Of a stretch of DNA of 64,000 nt, positions 29,201 through 36,407 are shown one piece after another (the stretch's first letter is position 1; each line of letters begins with the position of its first letter). The position numbers and the translations under genes are program-made. A model generated the notes under the pieces. It was not told the DNA's origin. It searched no databases and worked only from the letters and a program-made list of their open reading frames with translations. Source of the DNA: JAYPLE01 sp047627515 (GTDB lineage Bacteria > Bacteroidota > Bacteroidia > Cytophagales > Cyclobacteriaceae); contig JBLHTU010000002.1 of assembly GCA_047627515.1 (NCBI GenBank), positions 1 to 64,000 on the forward strand. The letters run 5' to 3'.

Positions 29201-29968
29201 TACAATGGCAGTGATTCACGGTATGTAGACCTTCAGTATATGACTCTGTCGAATGAAAGGACTAGTGTGAGCATTACGGACAATCAAACCATACTGTTTC
29301 CTAACAGCTATCTAGTAGTAACTGAGGATGTTGATCGATTTTTGTTTGATTTCCCTCACACTACAAGTGAGGCCATTTTTGCAGTTGACCGACTACCTTC
29401 TATGCCCAATGATGAGGGGAGCTTAGTATTGAGAGACTCGAGTGGGATGCAACTGGATAGTATTTATTACAACTCAGATTATCATTCAAGTTTACTAGGA
29501 GATACAGAGGGGGTATCGTTGGAAAGGTTAAGCACACAGTTTGCAGCTACAGACGCTAACAACTGGGCGTCGGCGGCTAGCATTTCGAAATTCGGTACGC
29601 CAGGATTACCTAATAGTCAGCGGGTTTTTGAGCGGACACAGTCATCGCTAATTTCTGTAGAGCCGAGGACATTTATTCCTGGAAGTGTCCGTAGCAACAC
29701 ACAAAATTTCACTACGATTTCGTACGAACTGCAGGCCATCGGTAAGTATGCTAATATTTTTATTTTAGATGCTAGAGGACAATTAATTAAGACCATTGGC
29801 CAAGGTGTTTATCTTGGTAGAAAGGGTTTTTTGAAATGGGATGGCACTTCAGATCAAGGGTCGATTGTTAGGATTGGTCAATATTTGATAGTTTTTGAGA
29901 TGTACGGGGGGAGCAATCCTGAGAAGCTCGTGAGGAGAGAGCCCGTCACTATTGCGACCGATTTTTAG
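23207..29968 (+). CDS. Giant secreted multidomain protein with lamin-tail and Ig-like repeats
   Basis: A 2253-residue predicted cell-surface or secreted protein. It starts at TTG 23207 giving a signal peptide (MKTSICYFIFFTAFSLGVSSQ). Residues about 24-215 look like a laminin-G/concanavalin-type domain. Then come 12 bacterial Ig-like units, starting near 225, 481, 722, 814, 910, 1001, 1095, 1191, 1282, 1372, 1630 and 1883 and often opening with PPxI or SPxV. Five lamin-tail domains (xINEx...EYVEVFN, ending GGTPGxxNS) start near 328, 581, 1471, 1726 and 1979. The last 105 residues match a FlgD-like Ig fold (WDGTSDQGSIVRIGQYLIVF), a kind of ending common on type IX substrates. Adhesion, sheath or nuclease-scaffold roles are possible; no catalytic site is seen. 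Confidence 0.85.
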   Translation: MKTSICYFIFFTAFSLGVSSQVLDDFSDGNFNKNPEWIGDEGLFRVFEGQLRSNVDPSSSITYNLSLTSSVVYEASWEFVMTLDFPTSGANYVDVYLMSDAHDLKKALNGYFIRIGDRSDDISLYKLSNGIQAKLIEDSISRVGASRNNSFKIRLTRDADSWFSLTVDEGRQGSFQAIGSAQDEEHQSSVAFGFLIQQSTANAAVNGHFFDEIKIGGSSFPDRQSPRILKAIAEGPQSILLTFDELVAAESAQQLENYIISPAVNIVAIQHEEIDLSKIRLALDQELVNGKSYNVQVSGIEDVAGNSLLDTTVSFQHIIYSTPEYRDIVINELHPDPGSNALPSQEYVEVFNTSSDDYFQMQSITISDEGRGTATLSEFDLGPGQYLLLSRDTLGFENSSSKMVLSLPSLNNSGDKIYLARPDGEVLDSLIYNNSGDYAIEQINPFIDFFLTENYAFSTSNLGGTPGLPNSVYDTVLDSRPPVITVVEVLTDQSLRLEVDEKLERPRAELPTNFTIDSNSVREVILSSDSKSIELLFTSQFVSGKNNILEIKGLADLFGNQADSVVTFSYYKLESPRWGDVRINEFMVSPNESEFVELLNVSNKYFDLEGWQVLDQGGNIILLPNYRLDPGSFVVINSKQGIDSIAVNGFPILNNSADGITLLGPSKQNVDVVSYQIFDEGRSYELINPTLACRGIYNYAMSKTGHTAGVQNSQFTNSLDQISPQVHSVEVHSPDSLTISFSEPIDNSSLLLSHLIVGAELIKRIDSVSDLTIAVMLTRQLPSETFYSLRITNLADCSGNMIADTTVQFYADFKPPVLDKIQLVAPDELHLIFDEPLEPLSSADRVKFLISELQVKQVNAIVGQPNELRLVFESEMQLGGHYNLMVTGLSDTSSNPIVSYERGFLFESSIISYRIIASHVIELLFDTALENCIEQKHFLFQLEGMPIPRTVELLASGKELRLIWEKEIPDNDSVRLYVGPLDDRNGSQVKTPAIIIFRDTKPPKLTGATVLTATSILLNFDEELAPSSAVNPINYLVDDLIPYEVLMVNNQTVRLVAFDSLPSEEPFDVIFRRIRDVLGNQESGNKRVELVYDILAPKIDSAFQIRANQVEFVAHESLDTSSIEAINVLFEGGSGQEIAAVRASIVQDKLRAEWDRKLPPLELLKLSLSGWSDLFGNIEEDTITYFINTLNLRLSAIQPESKDSIILRFSHPIDTSNVAVENILLDDQPADELYYKKADELGVVFNVEMEDEVTYELTLKSVFNLAREVVVDSISAFIFNSFFDRAVIHNANSIALVFEKELDRDQYFRIVVDGQSPSFFAVNQENSFQIDIFLNDSLSENRPTDIAWSTLTAIDGTTLPAFGDVIIFDTKPPNITMIESLYLGEIRIEFSEPVQFQVVQLENQLEILGTGNADYIQRQSGEVFTAIFEDLERGGSYQLVIKNISDLQGNFLKADTMEFTYTPAPLPTFGQLLINELMINPSPPGGLPEAEYIEIFNYSSDTVSLGGLMVTDRTKSSRLPNHSLAPYGYIVLTEKASDFGFLEIEEWVTLDNGSDSISLLTFEGELIDAVYYHQSWYGDTREVDGGFSLERINPSASCSGASNWSVSTNPSGGTPGEVNSIYSTLPDGTSPKVISASVLNERTLLVTFSEQMDTSVIDFGFVSMSTDVLKTEFQGLTSVMIYLDDALILGKLHSLQLSGFMDCSGNQLENIVLEVGIPIVPSIGDLVFSEIMMDSSPIKGLPDSEYLEISNRTDSILDLSFVTINDRQLKGHLRPRSLLILCPMSAIEFFDDLEAQAVSPWINLPNEEGKLRLMQGEELLQQLTYRKEWHIDVINREGGISLEAIDPDLYCGASENWQSSTSSSGGSPGVINSVNQEVLDLEAPEWIRAVALDSFNIQVDFSEQVIFSATDWLVDGRRVVQEITNKDKVELTVRLGLKLAIVPNRDYLLSVINLSDCYQNKAPTLTKKILLPEPSIPTIYVNEILFDPKPGGVDFIEIYNGSDSRYVDLQYMTLSNERTSVSITDNQTILFPNSYLVVTEDVDRFLFDFPHTTSEAIFAVDRLPSMPNDEGSLVLRDSSGMQLDSIYYNSDYHSSLLGDTEGVSLERLSTQFAATDANNWASAASISKFGTPGLPNSQRVFERTQSSLISVEPRTFIPGSVRSNTQNFTTISYELQAIGKYANIFILDARGQLIKTIGQGVYLGRKGFLKWDGTSDQGSIVRIGQYLIVFEMYGGSNPEKLVRREPVTIATDF

Positions 29969-30135
29969 GTACGCATCAGCACTTTGGACAAGCTTGTAGA
30001 GTAAACGAAATACATACTGTAGACAGCTTAAAAGCGTTTAGCATTAAAATTAGAAATGATCAGGATGTATATCATTTCCATCCGGAGCTTTTGTGTTAGA
30101 TTAGCAATGATTTCAGTGCCTTAATTGCATTCATT

Positions 30136-30510
30136 ATGGGAGAGAAAAATAAGTACACGTCGGACGAACTTCAAGAATTTGAAGCGCTTATCAACGATAA
30201 ACTTGAAAAAGCTAAAAAGGAGCTAACCTCATTGCGTGCCTCTTTAACACGTAGTTCTGAAGAGGGAACAGAAGAGACATTTAGCTCGATTAAGACGCTG
30301 GAGGATGGCGCAGAGACTGCAGAAAAAGAAAATCTTTCTCAATTGGCAGCTCGTCAGCAAAAATTCATGAATAACCTAGAGAACGCGCTCATTCGCATCA
30401 AGAATGGCACCTACGGAATTTGTGTTGATACAGGTAAGCTGATAAGTAAGGATCGGTTAAAAGCCGTACCGCATACTATGCACTCTATTGAAGCAAAGCT
30501 GCGCAAGTAA
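30136..30510 (+). CDS. DksA/TraR-family regulator lacking the zinc finger cysteines
   Basis: A 124-residue coiled-coil protein of the DksA/TraR family, which binds the RNA polymerase secondary channel and alters promoter choice. The helical hairpin covers about 8-88, and the C-terminal globular part reads NGTYGICVDTGKLISKDRLKAVPHTMHSIEAKLRK. Only the first of the four zinc-finger cysteines remains; the others are Thr, His/Ser and Ala at the equivalent places. This zinc-free form recurs in Bacteroidota. scpB starts three bases after its stop. Confidence 0.88.
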   Translation: MGEKNKYTSDELQEFEALINDKLEKAKKELTSLRASLTRSSEEGTEETFSSIKTLEDGAETAEKENLSQLAARQQKFMNNLENALIRIKNGTYGICVDTGKLISKDRLKAVPHTMHSIEAKLRK

Positions 30511-30513
30511 TCA

Positions 30514-31074
30514 ATGAAATTTCTTGTTAACCACGTAGAAGCACTGATTTTTTGTGCTCCTCAACCAATTGCACTCGAAGAGATAGTTACCTGTCTCAAA
30601 GAAATGTTTGAAGCAGATATTCCTGCTGAAGATGTCGCCTCGTGTGTTCTAGAATTAAAAGTAAGATATAGTGCAGATCAATTCGCTTTTACTTTGATTG
30701 AAAGTGGTGGAGGGTATCAGTATCTGACGAAGCCGGCCTATCAAGCCAGTATTGCTATCTTACTAAAGCAGCAGTCGAAAAAACGACTATCCAAGTCGGC
30801 ACTTGAAACATTGTCAATCATTGCTTACAAGCAGCCTGTGACGAAAACGGAAATGGAGCAAATAAGAGGTGTAAGCTGTGACTATACTGTTCAAAGACTG
30901 TTGGAAAAAGAATTAGTCGAAATTAAAGGGAAGTCAGAAAGTGTTGGACGACCGATACTCTATGGGACTTCCCCAAAATTCATGGATTATTTTGGAATCA
31001 ATGCTCTAAACGAGCTACCGATGCCTAAAGATTTTGCTATGAACGAGAACGAAATTGGGAGCAAAGAAGAGTAG
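30514..31074 (+). CDS. scpB: ScpB, segregation and condensation protein B
   Basis: ScpB bridges ScpA and the SMC ATPase in the bacterial condensin that organises newly replicated chromosomes. The 186-residue product has two winged-helix domains with the family signatures VEALIFCAPQPI at the start, SKSALETLSIIAYKQPVTKTEMEQIRGV in the middle and LVEIKGKSESVGRPILYGTSPKF at the end of the second domain. Length is normal. scpA is not adjacent, so the partner is encoded elsewhere. It shares a transcript with the DksA-like gene. Confidence 0.95.
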   Translation: MKFLVNHVEALIFCAPQPIALEEIVTCLKEMFEADIPAEDVASCVLELKVRYSADQFAFTLIESGGGYQYLTKPAYQASIAILLKQQSKKRLSKSALETLSIIAYKQPVTKTEMEQIRGVSCDYTVQRLLEKELVEIKGKSESVGRPILYGTSPKFMDYFGINALNELPMPKDFAMNENEIGSKEE

Positions 31075-31114
31075 TTCATCTACAAAGAAAAGAAACACTC
31101 TCTGTCAGTTATCG

Positions 31115-31122
31115 TAGCTTTG
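31115..31122 (+). promoter_or_regulatory. -7 promoter box (TAGCTTTG) before the pseudouridine synthase gene
   Basis: Exact TAnnTTTG match 21 bases before the ATG at 31144. No convincing TTTG element is present at the expected upstream spacing, so this is a partial match. Confidence 0.4.
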
Positions 31123-31143
31123 TAATATTCACTTTGACGGATT

Positions 31144-32010
31144 ATGCAAAAACGAACCAGTAAATACATAGTTACTAAAAAAGATCAGGTAACTGACGAA
31201 TCAAAAAAACGAAGCCCTGCAAAGGCGTATGAGGGCAAACCGGTAAAGAATACGGGTAAAAAGGTTAAGCAGGAAGAGCCCGTAGATCCAAATGAACCTA
31301 TTAGGCTCAATCGTTTTATAGCCAATGCAGGTATTTGCTCGAGAAGAGAAGCAGATCAGTTAATAGCAGATGGTAAAGTCAAGGTAAATGGTAAAGCTGT
31401 TCTTGAACTTGGAGTAAAAGTAACAAGATCAGACAAAGTGGAATATATGGGTAAAAAGCTATCCGCTGAAAAACCCGTTTATGTATTGTTAAACAAGCCA
31501 AAGGATTTTATAACAACCACATCAGATCCCAAAAATCGAAAGACGGTCATGAATTTGGTGGCGAAAGCAGGGCCGGAGCGAATCTACCCAGTAGGACGAC
31601 TAGATCGACAAACTACAGGTCTGCTGCTTTTTACAAATGATGGTGACTTAGCTAAGCGACTCATGCACCCCTCCCACCGGATCAAAAAAATATATCAGGT
31701 GGATCTAGATAAGCCAATCACTTCGCAGGATTTTGAATCAATCCTACAGGGATTGAAACTTGATGATGGTGTTGCAACCGTAGATCAATTAGCCATTTTG
31801 GATGGGGATAACAGCAAGTTGGGTATAGAAATCCATATCGGTCGCAACCGGATCGTCAGGCGTATTTTCGAGCATCTAGGGTATACGGTTGAGCGATTGG
31901 ATCGTGTGATGATTGGTGGGCTGACCAAGAAAGATCTACCAAGAGGAAATTTCAGACATCTCAAACCACGAGAAGTTCAGAATCTCAAAAACACAGTTCA
32001 AATCAGCTAG
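31144..32010 (+). CDS. rluB: RluB/RsuA-family rRNA pseudouridine synthase
   Basis: Converts uridine to pseudouridine in ribosomal RNA. After a basic, disordered N-terminal extension (about 1-55) comes an S4 RNA-binding domain (RLNRFIANAGICSRREADQLI), then the synthase domain with the catalytic aspartate in PVGRLDRQTTGLLLFTNDG (near D154) and conserved IHIGRNRIVRRIFEHLGY. Length 288. The lysine-rich tail before S4 is common in Bacteroidota members. Its stop is two bases from the stop of the opposing gene at 32013. Confidence 0.93.
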   Translation: MQKRTSKYIVTKKDQVTDESKKRSPAKAYEGKPVKNTGKKVKQEEPVDPNEPIRLNRFIANAGICSRREADQLIADGKVKVNGKAVLELGVKVTRSDKVEYMGKKLSAEKPVYVLLNKPKDFITTTSDPKNRKTVMNLVAKAGPERIYPVGRLDRQTTGLLLFTNDGDLAKRLMHPSHRIKKIYQVDLDKPITSQDFESILQGLKLDDGVATVDQLAILDGDNSKLGIEIHIGRNRIVRRIFEHLGYTVERLDRVMIGGLTKKDLPRGNFRHLKPREVQNLKNTVQIS

Positions 32011-32012
32011 TT

Positions 32013-34235
32013 TCACATTCTTCGAGCTATTTCTTCGAGGTCTCTTGTGATCATTATAAAAGCGGCTGTTTCTGACCTGTCTGTTACTGCGTTTGTCATA
32101 TATGGTGCTTGGCTGCCGAGGACATTGATGCATTCTTCACTAACCTTGTACAGTTTAGATACAAAGAGTGGTTGATCCGCATCTATTTGCCGCATCGCTG
32201 TGATTTCACCACCGTTGCTGACGGAAAGGATATAAGCTCCTACTGAATTGTCGTCTCTACCAGCTCGCATCATTAGACCCTTGGGGGATCTGTATTGTGA
32301 ATAATTACCAGCAATGACAAATCCATCTGTAGTGGTCACAACATCCACGGCTTCTATTCTGCCGGCCACTTTTTGTTGCCAAATCTCATCTCCGAGGATA
32401 TTGTACTTCGCAATTGTCAATTCTCCCGATTCAAAAACATCTGAATAAAAATTGCGCCCTGAGAATGTTAAAAGTAGTCCGTTGTTCCTGTCATTGAATG
32501 TAATAGTTTGAGGATAGTCCGAGAGAGCAAGATCAATATTCAATTGCTCTTGTCCTCCCTCATCTATTAGCAGCAGTTTGTTGACAGTTTCAGGGTAGTC
32601 AGGCTGACTGATGTTAAGTATTACAGCACTGCCACCAGGGACAGCAGTCATACCTGCCACACGCGTATTGGCTTGTACTTGGCCACTATCAAGCGTCAAG
32701 TTGTACTCATTATACCAGCCTACTTTTCCTTCTGGGGTGATACCACTGACATACGAAACAAGTTGACCTGCTGTATTTTTTTTGACTCCTCCAATGAATA
32801 GCGAGCCATCGAAATTTTTCAATTTGTGCGTTGTAAGAGCTTCAAAAGTCACTGTATCACTGCCATTGATCTTTGTGATGCTAAGTGGCAACTTCTGCTT
32901 TTGGTAAGTTGCTTCAGTGATGATAACATTATCTTCTAATGCCTGATAGACACCTGATGCTAGCTTTCCGACATATTCATCTTGTTTTAGCAATAATTCA
33001 TCAGATTCCGCTCGCACAAACCGACTGATTCCTTGCCTTCCTTGATAGCTTTGCTCGAGAAATTGAGGATACTTTAGCAGATTGTCTGCATTGTTTCGAG
33101 TCCTCACATTGAGTAAAAGAGTATCAGTATCTTTTATCTTATTGATCAGCTCACCATAGAGGAATAGTTGGCGGGTAGCGTCTTCTACCTCACTGGTTTC
33201 CAGATCTTTACTTTGTAATTCTGTGTGAATCATATCATGTTTTGCCTCCTTGAAAAGAAATAGGGACTCGATGACTGATTGAAGGTCAAATTTTCTAAGC
33301 GTAAATAGCGTTTCTTTTGTGATTTTAAGCGGCTTAAAAGACTCTCGGATAAAGTCACTTTCTATTTGATCTAAACGCTTATTGATTCGTGTTTCTTCCT
33401 CCGTTAATGCTGTTCGCATCGATGCTATATTTTTTTGGATATAGTCTCGGGTTTCTGTGATCCAATCGGCATAGTTCCAGATAAGAATTTTTGGAATAAG
33501 AAAGTTTATTTCTGCGGACATTCCATCTAAGCGATAGACCTCGAGGTCTGATATGATCATTTCCTGATCATATCCAATTGGGAAAGTGTCGATGGCTGCA
33601 CGATAATTCTCAAAAGCAACAAGCGATTTTTCATACTCTTCAGTAATGCTTTGGAAGGACTGCTCCATTTCATCATCATATAGCAAATAGAGATTGTTGA
33701 TTGTTGTATACTCCCCTAGCAGCTCAGTATATAACTTGTGAGAAGCATTATAATGAGTGAAGCTTGCTGTAAAACTCTCATAAACACTGGGAGCATTAGC
33801 TAGAAATTGTTGCAGTTCTGGTATGCTAGCATTGATTAGGCTGTTCAGCGTATCGTAGCCTACTTGGATTCTGCCTTTGCTGTCATATTTTCCAAAATTT
33901 GAATAGTGCTCTTGGTTCTTTTTCACGTCTTTCTCGTCCACCACTCTTTTAGCCACAAGCATGTTTTCTAAGGCTTTCCGTGCATTGCCAAACTTGTATG
34001 GGTAGTCTGTCAAGATATTACTGTCCTTGAAGCGAGCATAATAAACCACGCCAAGCTGAAAGTAAATGCTAGCATTTTCTGGATCATCGATAAGGTAGAT
34101 TTCTAGTGAAGCAGGAATACCTGATGAAGGCAATGATAAGATTCTTGGCAACGCGTCTTCATACTTTTGCAGCTTTTGGCTGAAGCCAAAAAAAGCGGAT
34201 ATAATTAACAGAGAAAGAAGTGTGTATTTTTTCAT
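32013..34235 (-). CDS. Secreted helical plus beta-propeller-like protein, third gene of the CHAT operon
   Basis: A 740-residue protein of no recognised family. ATG 34235 gives a clean signal peptide (MKKYTLLSLLIISAFFGFSQ); the longer frame from 34256 would overlap the upstream gene. Residues about 25-110 look TPR-like (DPENASIYFQLGVVYYARF), about 150-400 are long charged helices, and the C-terminal 330 residues are beta-rich with repeated aromatic-glycine blades, such as TNAGQLV-type turns, EIWQQKVAGRIEAVDVV and DGFVIAGNYSQYRSPKG, as in propellers. It is 10 bases after the PD40/OmpA gene. A role as a surface or periplasmic partner of the CHAT peptidase is inferred from the operon only. Confidence 0.6.
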   Translation of the reverse strand: MKKYTLLSLLIISAFFGFSQKLQKYEDALPRILSLPSSGIPASLEIYLIDDPENASIYFQLGVVYYARFKDSNILTDYPYKFGNARKALENMLVAKRVVDEKDVKKNQEHYSNFGKYDSKGRIQVGYDTLNSLINASIPELQQFLANAPSVYESFTASFTHYNASHKLYTELLGEYTTINNLYLLYDDEMEQSFQSITEEYEKSLVAFENYRAAIDTFPIGYDQEMIISDLEVYRLDGMSAEINFLIPKILIWNYADWITETRDYIQKNIASMRTALTEEETRINKRLDQIESDFIRESFKPLKITKETLFTLRKFDLQSVIESLFLFKEAKHDMIHTELQSKDLETSEVEDATRQLFLYGELINKIKDTDTLLLNVRTRNNADNLLKYPQFLEQSYQGRQGISRFVRAESDELLLKQDEYVGKLASGVYQALEDNVIITEATYQKQKLPLSITKINGSDTVTFEALTTHKLKNFDGSLFIGGVKKNTAGQLVSYVSGITPEGKVGWYNEYNLTLDSGQVQANTRVAGMTAVPGGSAVILNISQPDYPETVNKLLLIDEGGQEQLNIDLALSDYPQTITFNDRNNGLLLTFSGRNFYSDVFESGELTIAKYNILGDEIWQQKVAGRIEAVDVVTTTDGFVIAGNYSQYRSPKGLMMRAGRDDNSVGAYILSVSNGGEITAMRQIDADQPLFVSKLYKVSEECINVLGSQAPYMTNAVTDRSETAAFIMITRDLEEIARRM

Positions 34236-34245
34236 TAACGTACGA

Positions 34246-36381
34246 TTAAATGCCAAGGATTGTGAGGACTACACGTCTATTTTTTGCTCGATTTTCATCT
34301 GTATCGTTAGGAAAAGCAGGCTGACTTTCGCCCAATCCAGTGACGACGAAGCGATCATCAGATATTTTACTTTCTACCATAAAATTGGCCACCTTTTGAG
34401 CACGGCGCTGTGATAGTAGTTGATTATACTCCGATGACCCTATATCATCAGTATGAGCCCCTACCTCCACACGCAAACTTGGGTTTTCGATCATAAGGGT
34501 GATCACACGTTCTAGCTCGGTATATGATATTGCATCTAGGTTATCAGAATTTGATTCAAATAGGATATCACGAAGTGTCAAGTCTGTTCCTTCTGTAAGA
34601 GGCTGCAGTGCAAGTTTGATATCGCCTCGTGTCACGATGCCTGTTGCTCCGGGCTGACCGAAGGCATCCAGATCCTCTACAGATGCTGCTGTTAAGATAT
34701 CTTCTCCTTCAGGTGTCACTTCTATTACGGCGCTATTGAAGGCATATCCCTGATCACTGGTAGCTTCGATTTCGTATCGATCTCCAACTCGCAAGGCAAC
34801 TGTTTCGTTTCCCTCTAGTTCGATCACTTCGTCTCTGTTACGATTGCGAATGCGTACTTTGGAGCGCACCCTACTGTTATTGCTAAGATCCGCGATGTTA
34901 ATCGAGACTTCACGTTTGATCGGGACCATTTCGACATCATGGTTAAAGTCGCGATAGACAACCAGTCCAGTCACGTCAAGACTAAAGAACTCACTTTCGA
35001 AGTTTTCTTTGTCGATGTACACTTCATACTTTTTTCCAAGCGGTAAATCCAGCGTGATTTTCCCGTCTGTTTCGTTTTCGATGTCCATGATAAATCCAGC
35101 TGCTCCTGCTTCTTTAACTTTAATATTGGCGGCTATGGGCTCAAAAATGTCAATGTCGTACACATTGAGGAATAGTTTCGCAAAGGAGAAAAGTTCGATG
35201 TTTTGTACGAGCTCGTCGTATTCGTCCTTGTCTTTTAAATCATAGAAATACGAGCGAGATGTATAGCCCGCCTTTTTGATTTCGACGTTATAATTATTAC
35301 CGACAGGCAGTACAAGAGTATAATTTCCATTATTGGCGTTATTGGTCATCTTCATGACTTCACGTGAGGTGAACGCATCGCTTACTATGATCTCAGCTTC
35401 TATGCCCTGACCTGTATCTCCATCTCTGATCGCTCCTTGTATGACATTGTTTTTAAATTGTTGAAGATGCGGAGGTATCTCTACTGAGTAGATGTCTTTG
35501 GAGTCGTACACATAGTACAGCAAATCACCTTGCGCTGAAATACTAGTAAATTGGTCACTGTTAGCCGTGTTGATGAACTCCAGTGGTTTGGGTTTTCCCC
35601 AATCACCTATCTCATCCAATTGAATTTGGTACAGGTCATAATCTCCTAACCCTCCCAGTCTGTTAGAAGCGAAGATCAATGTCTTATTATCTGCCATAAT
35701 TCTGGGGGCTTTTTCACAATCCTGATTGATAGGGTATGGAAGCATAATCGGTTCGCCCCATGATCCATCACTTTGCTTTACCGACTTGAAAATGCTGTAG
35801 CAGGCTTTATTCTCCCACATATCAGCAATTTCGTCGTTGCTTAAAGGATTATACGTCTGCCTGACAAAATAGAGCTCGCGACCGTCAGCGGAAATGGAAG
35901 GGAATCCTTCGTAACCAGTTGTATTAATGGGGCCTCCGATATTCTTAGGAGATGTCCAACCTTCGTCCGTTCTGGTTGAATAGTAGATGTCCTCTCTGCC
36001 GAGACCTTCGCGAAATGAAGCGAAAAAAAAGAGAGTATTGTTATCGAAACTGAGACTGGGGCCTCCAATAAGGTCAGTCGCATCACCATAGGAATTAATA
36101 TCAGTTAAGGAAGTAGGGTCTGACCAGACACCTTCCACTAGCTGAGATTCATAAAGCCAGTATTGACCCGACTTGTTGGATTCGAAGATCATGGTCTTTC
36201 CATCGGCAGATATAGAAGGCGCGTAGTCAATCTTCTCTGTATTGACAGCATCTACAGGCTTTGAGGTACTTCTGTAATAATTGATAGTATCAGAGAGCGT
36301 CTGCATCACTGGAGGAGAGGTCTGAGACATCAGTCCTAGTGAAAACAGCAGGACCATCTGAAAAATTATGAGTCGCTTCAT
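34246..36381 (-). CDS. PD40 beta-propeller / OmpA-family envelope protein, second gene of the CHAT operon
   Basis: A 711-residue envelope protein with signal peptide MKRLIIFQMVLLFSLGLMSQ. Residues about 45-300 hold repeated PD40 (TolB-like) blades such as APSISADGKTMIFESNKSGQYWLYE, FPSISADGRELYFVRQTY and APRIMADNKTLIFASNRLGGLGDYDLY. Next come several carboxypeptidase-regulatory-like beta sandwiches (about 325-560). The last 120 residues are an OmpA peptidoglycan-binding domain (EVGAHTDDIGSSEYNQLLSQRRAQKV; GLGESQPAFPNDTDENRAKNRRV). Unlike PorE it lacks an N-terminal TPR and lipobox. It lies 26 bases after the TPR-CHAT gene, so it may anchor that secreted peptidase to the cell wall; this is inference. 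Confidence 0.82.
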   Translation of the reverse strand: MKRLIIFQMVLLFSLGLMSQTSPPVMQTLSDTINYYRSTSKPVDAVNTEKIDYAPSISADGKTMIFESNKSGQYWLYESQLVEGVWSDPTSLTDINSYGDATDLIGGPSLSFDNNTLFFFASFREGLGREDIYYSTRTDEGWTSPKNIGGPINTTGYEGFPSISADGRELYFVRQTYNPLSNDEIADMWENKACYSIFKSVKQSDGSWGEPIMLPYPINQDCEKAPRIMADNKTLIFASNRLGGLGDYDLYQIQLDEIGDWGKPKPLEFINTANSDQFTSISAQGDLLYYVYDSKDIYSVEIPPHLQQFKNNVIQGAIRDGDTGQGIEAEIIVSDAFTSREVMKMTNNANNGNYTLVLPVGNNYNVEIKKAGYTSRSYFYDLKDKDEYDELVQNIELFSFAKLFLNVYDIDIFEPIAANIKVKEAGAAGFIMDIENETDGKITLDLPLGKKYEVYIDKENFESEFFSLDVTGLVVYRDFNHDVEMVPIKREVSINIADLSNNSRVRSKVRIRNRNRDEVIELEGNETVALRVGDRYEIEATSDQGYAFNSAVIEVTPEGEDILTAASVEDLDAFGQPGATGIVTRGDIKLALQPLTEGTDLTLRDILFESNSDNLDAISYTELERVITLMIENPSLRVEVGAHTDDIGSSEYNQLLSQRRAQKVANFMVESKISDDRFVVTGLGESQPAFPNDTDENRAKNRRVVLTILGI

Positions 36382-36407
36382 TAGTGGTTAGGCATTTTTC
36401 ATTTCAC

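Noticed and set aside
30058..30090. Possible hairpin in the gap after the giant surface protein (GGATG...CATCC)
   Set aside because: The stem is only about five pairs with a long AT-rich loop and no T-run, so it is not a convincing terminator.
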